Assembly (NCBI GenBank): GCA_009779935.1 | Contig: WRAX01000002.1 | Location: 1-64,000 of the forward strand | Source: Defluviitaleaceae bacterium | GTDB lineage: Bacteria > Bacillota > Clostridia > Lachnospirales > WRAX01 | Length of the DNA: 64,000 nt | Direction of reading: 5' to 3' | The notes under the pieces: model-generated | The model's input: only the letters and a program-made list of their open reading frames with translations | The model's database searches: none | Told to the model about the DNA's origin: nothing | Program-made: the position numbers and the translations under genes | Part shown: one piece after another, positions 18,501 to 25,158 of the stretch | How the letters are laid out: each line of letters starts with the position of its first letter | How positions within the stretch are numbered: position 1 is the first letter of the stretch

Positions 18501-20569
18501 TCACAGTGCAGAGTGTTATGCTGGAGCGTAGCATGTTTACGCAAATACACGGTTTTGCGGAACTTTATTTGGAGGCTTTGGAAGCGGGAGGGATGCTCGC
18601 AAACAGCCACAAACAAGCTGCCTATGTAGTGCTTGGCCGATGCTATCTAATGATGGGGGACCTGGAAAAGGCAAAGCAGTTGACTGCCATCTTTTCAAAC
18701 TGGATTAAAGAAAGGGGGGTGCTTTCGGAACACAAGCACACTGCCCTTTTGACGGAAACCGTGTATGACATTTTGATGGGCAACCCAAGCGAAATGGATG
18801 CTAACCAATTGGCAGAAGAGACCATTAAGCAGTATTTGGCGGAAGGTAGCCACATTTGGATGCATAAAATGGGCGAAGCTGTAGATTTTGCTTTCATACT
18901 TCACCAATACGGCCACAAAATACCTGCCGCAACCATTTTAACCCGTGTATTGGAAATGGCTGACGGCATTGAAAACATCAGCGATTTTATGCGCCTTAAA
19001 ACACTGTATGCCCAAAGCCTGCTTTCAGAAAGTGGAGAAGAAGCTGCAGATTATTTGGTGCGGGCACAACAAATTGCCGCAAGGCATGAGCACTATCTAA
19101 TGCTTGCCATAATTTGCCGGGATTTAAGTTTGATTTACACCGAAAAAGCCCCTTATGTTGCCACGGATTACGCCGTGCGGGCTTGCGAGGCAGTGCAAAA
19201 CCTGCTAAACAATACACCACCGCAATTTTGGGCAAGTATCATGCGTTTCCACGGGTTGCTTTCCATTTTTAAGGATGTCGTGGAAATTGATGAGCAAAAC
19301 CCTGATTTTGACATAATTATGTCCCCTGATATTTTTGACGGGCTTTTGGAAGACGAAAATTTGGCAAGGGCGAAAAAGGACAGCTTTTTATCAAGAATGC
19401 CCAGCGGCATGAAAGATGCGGGAGGTATCATACGCAACCTAAGCAGCACCAGTAACGACAACCTTATGTTGCTTGCCAGGTATTTTGCGGCGGTTGCTTG
19501 TGCGCCCAAATGCTTTATTGTGGTGGAAGATGATGGGGCGGAAACCGGCTTTTCTATAATTGCCGACAATGACGGGCATCGCCATGAGGTTGAAACAAAA
19601 AGCATTTTGCGCCATACAAAGGCTTTGGGGCAAGATGTGTTTGCCACAGTGGAAGGGGACAACATGGCAATATTGCCCGAAGGGGCAAAGGTTGCTATGT
19701 GCTTGCCAATCGACCATAATGCGTATATCTTAATCTACACCGACAGTATTTTCCATAACATCAACGAAGATGCGGTTGCAGAAATCAAAACCCTGCAAAA
19801 ACCTTTGGAAATGAGCGTTTTGATGAATGTTACAAAGGCGCAATCCATGCTGGATAAGCTTACGGGGGCGTTAAACCGCAGATATTTGGATTTGGCACTG
19901 GAAAACAGCGTAGCAAAAACATTGGAAGCCGGCTTGCCCCTATCCCTAATTATTGCGGATTTAGACAACTTTAAGGGCATAAATGACACATATGGCCACA
20001 CGGTGGGCGATGAGGTTTTAACCGCTGTTGGCAAAATTATCCGTGAGCATTTGCGTAAAGACACCCCCTTCGGGCGTTTTGGCGGGGAAGAGTTTATGAT
20101 TGCTTTGGAAAATGTGTGTGAGGAGGATGCCTTGAAATTGGCGGAAAAACTGCGCACATCTATTGAAGAAGCACGGATTTTGGGCAGCAAGCGGGCTGTA
20201 ACTGCCAGCTTTGGAATTGCCGTTATGCCAGCCCACACCCAGAACAAGAAAGAACTGATAGACAAAGCGGACAAAGCCCTGTACGCCAGTAAATATGAGG
20301 GGCGCAACATGTCCACTGTGTATAGGGAAGATTTGGAAGCCCCAAGCAAAAATAAGCACCAAACAAATGATATTATTACAGGCGATGCGTTGGTAGATGC
20401 CATGAGGATGCGCCTTACCTTGGAAATTATCCAGCTAACCAGAAGCGAGATGACATCGGAAAACAGAAAAAACGTGGCGCAGGACAAAATTAAGCAAATG
20501 GTGGATGCGGGTGACCATATAAACCAAGAAGCCTTAAACGCACTAAATGCTTTGGTGGAAGCCATGTAA
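15599..20569 (+). CDS. Giant pseudokinase-ATPase-TPR-GGDEF signalling protein
   Basis: The product is 1656 residues. (a) Residues 1-265 are a Ser/Thr-kinase-like domain, but the catalytic HRD is HGN (from H140) and the DFG position reads DMA, so it is probably a pseudokinase. (b) A STAND/AAA-type ATPase follows, with Walker A GVQGIGKS at 313-320 and a Walker B-like MIILDD. (c) A long helical TPR-like region covers about 630-1250. (d) A GAF-like stretch covers about 1280-1410. (e) A GGDEF domain has DKLTGALNRRY and intact GGEEF at 1495-1499, then a short helical tail. The layout resembles AfsR/PknK-type scaffolds joined to a diguanylate cyclase. No membrane segment is seen, so it is probably cytoplasmic. 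It is translationally coupled to the preceding cyclase. Confidence 0.85.
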   Translation: MAMSIINNRYRIVRQRNVVHPQVSSYLTRDMADDNKERVVHLLDGDFLPNAVGFYSKEFALYKNINHHSILKNYDLELVRFIGDKPATTTQYLISAEFAPDAAPLSGAAVYLKLKPNQVLDTFVCLCRAVGYLHSKNIIHGNIHANTVFINHTGNRMGLIDMAMTNLFFKDKADIYFQAPEILAGGEASVKGDIYALGATLFYLISGKSGVVNFKKELEEFTMATKPAMQAFLPIIQKATEKAENRFETVPQLIEALNSAFNKTFATIEVDELRHLMLGADFIGRHSQLDTIIKNFDEVAVGKSRARYVYISGVQGIGKSTIVGQLKNHLSLQNAPIFASFDSRGDNAMRTILRQMLDLHTSKAYDGDFLQYITAVANGTSLEGSTKSYGQSSIMRFMYDRVKDVPAMIILDDIEFADFSTIELFQRLAAICKNLCLVLSTRPDFENTKLTEFFASLTDENLITLTLDNLTKDETARLAKSILAADEVSDQFADVLHKNTGGNPLFVEEALKSLMLNGTIYINSENGYWYADYEREDFYKIPIPQNLMDAVKNVADALEGDEYRVVQAISVFDKILPTADMLASILQTDATEQLASLSKQGTLTVHSTGIGRATTYAITNKALNQVAYDQTSEEEAKKLHIRAADVLIGEKTQTDAMMEEIVYHLGVADDNRRLLEWLEKIGDAHYKVLNMPKSIEIYEKAIKICGLLGDGEKEIDVRLKLRPAQRVTNLVSKAIENMEKTADMAKDLGLIEKHIRAASSLINLHVVLSNLEAAKAVAAKVKPFFEDEAFRQKYLKAYVVFRYSSFDLLLTDAKEMPKGIADEKAGEELRRLQALCQEDWLEERITIADYINRHHSLLGEYAKCAEILTEAIEMCRKSGDTRLESVFLSNLAINHIHTGQGKLGYQMGMEQLSSGFTQPNLKMELVMILAICDYVFFFRVDDALMKLKEAQNEGMLMGLDIYTSDNIITVQSVMLERSMFTQIHGFAELYLEALEAGGMLANSHKQAAYVVLGRCYLMMGDLEKAKQLTAIFSNWIKERGVLSEHKHTALLTETVYDILMGNPSEMDANQLAEETIKQYLAEGSHIWMHKMGEAVDFAFILHQYGHKIPAATILTRVLEMADGIENISDFMRLKTLYAQSLLSESGEEAADYLVRAQQIAARHEHYLMLAIICRDLSLIYTEKAPYVATDYAVRACEAVQNLLNNTPPQFWASIMRFHGLLSIFKDVVEIDEQNPDFDIIMSPDIFDGLLEDENLARAKKDSFLSRMPSGMKDAGGIIRNLSSTSNDNLMLLARYFAAVACAPKCFIVVEDDGAETGFSIIADNDGHRHEVETKSILRHTKALGQDVFATVEGDNMAILPEGAKVAMCLPIDHNAYILIYTDSIFHNINEDAVAEIKTLQKPLEMSVLMNVTKAQSMLDKLTGALNRRYLDLALENSVAKTLEAGLPLSLIIADLDNFKGINDTYGHTVGDEVLTAVGKIIREHLRKDTPFGRFGGEEFMIALENVCEEDALKLAEKLRTSIEEARILGSKRAVTASFGIAVMPAHTQNKKELIDKADKALYASKYEGRNMSTVYREDLEAPSKNKHQTNDIITGDALVDAMRMRLTLEIIQLTRSEMTSENRKNVAQDKIKQMVDAGDHINQEALNALNALVEAM

Positions 20570-20622
20570 CAAAAAGGCAACAATTATTAGGGGTCGGTTC
20601 GGCTTACAAGCAAACACTAGGA

Positions 20623-20814
20623 TATAATCTGTGAAGGGCGGAAATAACACCACAAGCTGAAAAAGTAGCGGTGTATCGTTGCTTCGAGGCAAGGGTGCAC
20701 TTATGTACCACAACGAGCGTGGGGGTGCGTGAAATTTATATTCGGTACAGTAAGGAGTTGTAATGAGCGGTTTATGTTAAAGAGGTAAATATGCAGTAGA
20801 AGGGATAGATTATA
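20623..20814 (+). promoter_or_regulatory. Structured leader upstream of the M3 peptidase (possible riboswitch or ncRNA)
   Basis: A TATAAT at 20623-20628, with a weak -35, would start transcription near 20635, giving an unusually long leader of about 180 bases. It contains several helices: ACACC (20647-20651) with GGTGT (20670-20674) enclosing GCT/AGC; CGTTG (20677-20681) with CAACG (20711-20715); and within that GGTGCA-CTTA-TGTACC (20694-20709). The 245-base gap holds no open frame. I cannot match it to a known riboswitch class. Confidence 0.45.
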
Positions 20815-22500
20815 ATGAAATTTGCAGATATGCAGTATACAAGACCCGAGCTGGAGTCAACACAGGCAAGGTATCGGGAGCTGCTTAAAAACTTTAAGGC
20901 AGCAAAGACCGCTGATGAGTGTTTTGCATCGCATAAGGAAATTAACGATTTTACTGAATATGTAAACACCATGATTAACCTTGCTTATGTGCGCAAAACA
21001 CTTAATACCAAGGATGAGTATTATGCGGCAGAGTATGAATATTTGGATGAGGTAAGGCCGCATTTTAAGGAAGTTTTGCAAGAAATTTTTGCGGCTATGC
21101 TCAACTCGCCTTTCCGCAAGGAAATGGAGGCGGCATGGGGCAAGATAATGTTTTCCAATCTTGAGATTGAGTTAAAAACCTTTTCGCCTGAAATTATTGA
21201 AGATTTGCAAGAGGAAAACCGGCTTTGCAGTGAATATGCCGACCTTCTGGCTTCTGCTGAAATTGAGTTTGATGGAAAGACTTTGAACTTATCCGATATG
21301 TCGGCTTACTTTGAAAACAAAGATAGAGATATGCGCGTGCAAGCCTGCGAGGCTTTGTCTAACTGGTATACAAGCCATGCGGAACAGTTTGACACAATTT
21401 TTGACAAGCTCGTAAAATTGCGCACAGGCATTGCTAAAAAACTCGGCTATGAGAGCTTTACAGAGCTTGGCTACTATCGTATGCAAAGAAATTGTTTTGA
21501 CGAGGCTATGGTTACAAAGTTCCGCCAAGGTATTATAGAGCATATAGTGCCGCTAATATTAAAAATAAAGGCTGAACAGGCAGTTCGTATAGGTGTGGAT
21601 AAAATAGACATTGCCGATTTGTCTTTTAACTATCCTGATGGTAACCCCACGCCCAAGGGCACACCGGATGAGATTTTTGCCCATGGCAAAAAGATGTTTG
21701 CCGAGCTATCTGATGAAACAAGCGAATTTTTTAACTTTATGCTTGAAAACGATTTATTTGATGTACTATCTAAGCCCGGCAAAGGGGTGGGCGGCTACCT
21801 GGAGGAGTTTCACATTTACAAGGCACCGTTTATTTTCGCAAACTTTAATGGCACGTCGAATGATATTTATGTGCTTGCACACGAGGCGGGACATGGATAT
21901 GCTTCCTATGTTGCATACGACATTTACCCCTATGAGCTGCGTGAAGGAAGCCCGGAGATAAGCGAGATACATGCCATGGCCATGGAGTTTTTTGCTTGGC
22001 CTTGGATGGAAGGGTTCTTTGGTGCAGATACGCAGAAATATTACCATAGGCATTTATCCAAATCTATAGAATTTTTGCCTTATGGCTCAATGGTGGATGA
22101 ATTTCAGCACCTTGTTTATGCCAAACCCGAAATGACACCTGCCGAGCGTAATGCACTATGGCTTGAGCTGGAGGCAAAATATCGCCCATGGATTGATATG
22201 GCAGGCATACCCTATTGGGCAGAAGGCCGCTGTTGGCATAGACAGGCGGCTATTTATGAAATGCCTTTTTACTACATTGACTACTGCTTGGCAGGCATAA
22301 TGGCTCTAAATTTTTGGGCTTTGAACCAAAGTGACCATATGAGTACGTGGGAAAAGTATGTGCGCCTTGTAAAGTTTGCCGCAACTAAAAACTTTGTAGA
22401 GCTTGTTAGCGACAGCGGACTGCCTACGCCCTTTGAGCCGCAAAACTTGAAGATGGTTGCAGATATGGCGGCGGAATGGCTTGAAAAAAATAGAGTATAG
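20815..22500 (+). CDS. M3-family oligoendopeptidase (PepF-like)
   Basis: The product is 561 residues, the usual length for the shorter M3 oligoendopeptidases. The zinc motif is HEAGH in LAHEAGHGYASY, followed by the downstream Glu ligand region EISEIHAMAMEFF. The N-terminal half is helical, as in the family. The enzyme hydrolyses short peptides in the cytoplasm. The start ATG has AGAAGGGAT about eight bases upstream. It is preceded by a long structured leader, suggesting post-transcriptional control. A peptide-binding lipoprotein is encoded on the opposite strand nearby, consistent with peptide use. Confidence 0.9.
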   Translation: MKFADMQYTRPELESTQARYRELLKNFKAAKTADECFASHKEINDFTEYVNTMINLAYVRKTLNTKDEYYAAEYEYLDEVRPHFKEVLQEIFAAMLNSPFRKEMEAAWGKIMFSNLEIELKTFSPEIIEDLQEENRLCSEYADLLASAEIEFDGKTLNLSDMSAYFENKDRDMRVQACEALSNWYTSHAEQFDTIFDKLVKLRTGIAKKLGYESFTELGYYRMQRNCFDEAMVTKFRQGIIEHIVPLILKIKAEQAVRIGVDKIDIADLSFNYPDGNPTPKGTPDEIFAHGKKMFAELSDETSEFFNFMLENDLFDVLSKPGKGVGGYLEEFHIYKAPFIFANFNGTSNDIYVLAHEAGHGYASYVAYDIYPYELREGSPEISEIHAMAMEFFAWPWMEGFFGADTQKYYHRHLSKSIEFLPYGSMVDEFQHLVYAKPEMTPAERNALWLELEAKYRPWIDMAGIPYWAEGRCWHRQAAIYEMPFYYIDYCLAGIMALNFWALNQSDHMSTWEKYVRLVKFAATKNFVELVSDSGLPTPFEPQNLKMVADMAAEWLEKNRV

Positions 22501-22532
22501 AGTACAGTGTATAGAGGATAGAGCGGATTTAA

Positions 22533-22733
22533 CAGTATATTGAAAGAGGTGCTAAAGCAAGTGATACACTTGCTTGGTTAGGAATCCGGCTTCCCTTGTC
22601 TCTGTTTATATTAGTATCTATTATATTTACAAGAATCGGTGCAGGAATTGGATTCCTTTTGCATTTAACAAAAAAAGCGCACGTAATAAGCATTAGTAGT
22701 GTTATTTCCACCCTTCACAGAATACATCCTATA
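22533..22733 (+). pseudogene. Possible membrane-protein remnant without a start codon
   Basis: A plus-strand frame after a stop near 22530 encodes ERGAKASDTLAWLGIRLPL followed by a strongly hydrophobic segment and TKKAHVISISS. It looks coding but has no ATG, GTG or TTG in frame at its beginning, and it runs into the hairpin at 22733. It may be a fragment of a small membrane protein, or chance. Evidence is weak. Confidence 0.25.
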
Positions 22734-22770
22734 ACTTGCCCGCCATCCCAAAAAGGGAGGCGGGCAAGTT
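22733..22770. repeat. Strong GC-rich hairpin without a U-tract
   Basis: AACTTGCCCGCC pairs perfectly with GGCGGGCAAGTT, and inside it TCCC pairs with GGGA across one bulged base. Neither side has a run of T, so it is not a standard terminator. It sits between the converging M3 peptidase and binding-protein genes and could still end transcription. Confidence 0.6.
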
Positions 22771-22847
22771 AATGCTTGGAGTGAAAGCGAAGGATTTATA
22801 AAGCCACACTAGAAACATGAAACTATATTGAATATTTGAACAACCAA

Positions 22848-22949
22848 TACCAATTCCATTCTCAATCATGGAAAAGCACATTTTTGAAAACGCACTGAAA
22901 CCTGCGATTTTCAAAATATCCTTTTCCATGTTTCGAATTGGAATTGGTA
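22848..22949. repeat. Long imperfect inverted repeat
   Basis: The arms begin TACCAATTCCA on the left and end TGGAATTGGTA on the right. Both also contain CATGGAAAAG (or its complement) and TTTTGAAAA. Nearly 45 bases per arm pair with scattered mismatches around a loop of about 10 bases (ACTGAAACCT). The AT-rich sequence is non-coding on both strands. A MITE-like element or a large terminator hairpin is possible. Confidence 0.6.
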
Positions 22950-22987
22950 CAAGATGCTCTGTGCCATTCACAAAATTCTCCAAGTCC

Positions 22988-24565
22988 CTAATGCAAACGC
23001 CAACTGCTGGCATTGCGGAAAATATCACCGGCAGTTGGGGTGAAGCTGCCATATACACGGTTTGTTGTGTACAAAAATTGGTTGTGGAATGCAATGGTTA
23101 TTATTGGCAAATTATCGGAAAAATACTGTTGCAATTCGGCGGCGGCGGATTGGAGAGCCGCCGGGTTGGCAGCATTATTTGCCATACTTTGCAATGCCAA
23201 CAAATTATGAGAGCTGTATCCCATAGAAAAGCCCAAGTTGGGGCGCATACCCACGGGGGCAGTGCCCACAACAAGGTCATAATCACCTGCTTCCAGTCGG
23301 CTTTCAAAGTCGTAAAAAGGCAGGGTGTGCAGGGTTACGTTTGCACCTTCTGTCGCCAGCACTTCTGCCAACAATTGGGCTATTGGGGCGGTTTGTGAAT
23401 TATCAACATTTACAATGATATCAAGGGTAAGTGGCATGGGTGGCAGGGCAGGGGAAATTTGGCGTTGTAAAAAGCCATCCTCACCCCTCACAAAGCCTGC
23501 ATCTGCAAAGGTTGCGGCTTCGGCGGGCTGTGGATGTATATGCATCCAACACATGGGATTGATGGGGGAACGCAAACGATGCCCGTCCATGGCACCGTCA
23601 ATTGCCCTGCGCACTTGATATTCGGCGAATATGGTGCGTTCCATATTAAATCCTATAAAATCAAAATAGTTTGCGGCAATGGGTGCTGCATTTTTTTTGC
23701 CCATAGCACGAAACCTGCCGTATTCGGCGGGGGATGCGGGCAAAATGTCAATCAACCCCTGCTCGAAAGCGTGGGTGGCATCGCCCATATCCCGCAGGAT
23801 TAGGGCGGTTACTTGCTGTATATAAGGCCTACCGCCTACCGCATTGGCATTGGCAATGAATTCCAAGCGATTGGCCAAGGTGTGGCTGTAAAAACGAAAT
23901 GGCCCATTGCCCACAGGGTGCATATTTCTGGGGGCTTGCAAATTCGTCATAGACACCGGGTGGTAATAATGCTCGGGAATTATGGGAAAATCCAATAAAT
24001 ACTTAAACTGCCACATGGGGGAGTTGAGGTTGATGTGTAGCGTGCGTGAGTCTACCACGTTATGGCTGGCAACATATGCCACATTTGGCCGGTAAACGGC
24101 TGTTTGAGGGGCTTGGTTGCGAAGCACATCAATGCTAAACGCCAAGTCTGCAGATGTGATGGGCATACCATCTTCCCAAAAAATGTTGGGGCGCAGGGTT
24201 ATGGTCAAACTTTGCCCGCTGGGCGCAAAGGTGATGTTTTCGGTAATTGCAGGGTTTGTGATTGGTCGTAGCTCCTCATCAAAAATTACGATTGGTTCAA
24301 AAACAAGGCGCAGCACCTGCGCCAGATAGGGGTCGCTGTTTAGCAAGGGGTTTAAGGTGGCTGGCATGGGCATGGCTATTGTGAGATGGTTAGGTAAAGC
24401 TGGCGGTTGCGCTGTTTGTTCTTGCTGGGCGGGGGCTTGCGCCTCACCGCTTTCTTGTGCCGGGTAGGCGGCAAAATTGGGATCCAGCCGGGCTAAATCA
24501 GGGCTTTCGCCGCCGCAAGCCGCCAATATTAACAACAATAATGGCAATAGCAAAAGTCTCTTCAT
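22988..24565 (-). CDS. Peptide/nickel-type ABC transporter substrate-binding lipoprotein (SBP family 5)
   Basis: The product is 525 residues. A lipoprotein signal (MKRLLLLPLLLLILAAC) has its lipobox Cys at residue 17, followed by a Gln/Pro/Ala-rich linker. The mature domain follows the DppA/OppA pattern: TLNPLLNSDPYLAQVLRLVFEP, then TLRPNIFWEDGMPITSADLAFS, then NGPFRFYSH and VRRAIDGAMD. It should bind peptides outside the membrane after lipidation by Lgt. No permease or ATPase gene is next to it; instead its ATG overlaps the coaE stop by four bases, an unusual operon for a binding protein. Its transport partners must be encoded elsewhere. Confidence 0.85.
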   Translation of the reverse strand: MKRLLLLPLLLLILAACGGESPDLARLDPNFAAYPAQESGEAQAPAQQEQTAQPPALPNHLTIAMPMPATLNPLLNSDPYLAQVLRLVFEPIVIFDEELRPITNPAITENITFAPSGQSLTITLRPNIFWEDGMPITSADLAFSIDVLRNQAPQTAVYRPNVAYVASHNVVDSRTLHINLNSPMWQFKYLLDFPIIPEHYYHPVSMTNLQAPRNMHPVGNGPFRFYSHTLANRLEFIANANAVGGRPYIQQVTALILRDMGDATHAFEQGLIDILPASPAEYGRFRAMGKKNAAPIAANYFDFIGFNMERTIFAEYQVRRAIDGAMDGHRLRSPINPMCWMHIHPQPAEAATFADAGFVRGEDGFLQRQISPALPPMPLTLDIIVNVDNSQTAPIAQLLAEVLATEGANVTLHTLPFYDFESRLEAGDYDLVVGTAPVGMRPNLGFSMGYSSHNLLALQSMANNAANPAALQSAAAELQQYFSDNLPIITIAFHNQFLYTTNRVYGSFTPTAGDIFRNASSWRLH

Positions 24566-25158
24566 AAAATCACCCTGGTAATTTTTGTAATTTGGTTGTA
24601 TAAGTGTTGAAAATCCCCGTCATTATCGACTTTGTGGGTGATGTGGCGGGCCAATTCTGCATCGGGCATTTGGCTGTTAATTCTTGCCAATGCCGACTTG
24701 CGGGTTAACCCATCCCTTGCTATAATGCGATTGATGCGCATTTCATGGGGGGCAAAAACACCAATAACCGCATGACACATTTTGTCCACGCCCGCCTCCA
24801 CAAGCACAGGCGCATCAATGGCTATTACGGAATTATCACTGGTTTTTACAGCTTTATTTATGGCGTAAATTACATGCTTGTGAACAATTTGCGATAGTTG
24901 GGCAAGTTTGCCTTTGTCTGCAAAAACAATGTCGCCTAAAATTTTGCGGTTTATTTCGTTACCTGCACCTAAAATTTGATTGCCAAAAACCGCTAAAATC
25001 TCATCATAGGCGGGGGTGGCACCTTTTTTTATTACGCTATGGGCAATTTTGTCCGCATCCAAAATTTGGGCACCAAAATCTGCCAAAACACGACAAACCT
25101 CGCCCTTTCCTGCGCCACTTCCCCCTGTCACACCTATGATTAATTTATTTTGACTCAT
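24562..25158 (-). CDS. coaE: Dephospho-CoA kinase
   Basis: The product is 198 residues. ATG 25158 is preferred over an upstream TTG because GGGAG lies about nine bases before it. The P-loop is GVTGGSGAGKGEV, followed by LDADKIAH (substrate site) and the lid segment NRIIARDGLTRKSALARINSQM. It phosphorylates dephospho-CoA at the 3'-hydroxyl, the last step of CoA synthesis. The start lies inside the 3' end of polA (14-base overlap), and the stop overlaps the next gene, so the polA-coaE order common in Bacillota is kept. Confidence 0.93.
   Translation of the reverse strand: MSQNKLIIGVTGGSGAGKGEVCRVLADFGAQILDADKIAHSVIKKGATPAYDEILAVFGNQILGAGNEINRKILGDIVFADKGKLAQLSQIVHKHVIYAINKAVKTSDNSVIAIDAPVLVEAGVDKMCHAVIGVFAPHEMRINRIIARDGLTRKSALARINSQMPDAELARHITHKVDNDGDFQHLYNQITKITRVIL

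Noticed and set aside
19735..20583. Long antisense open frame (282 codons) opposite the giant GGDEF gene
   Set aside because: It is a mirror of a real coding frame, has no ribosome binding site, and its product is Ser/Leu-rich with no domain.
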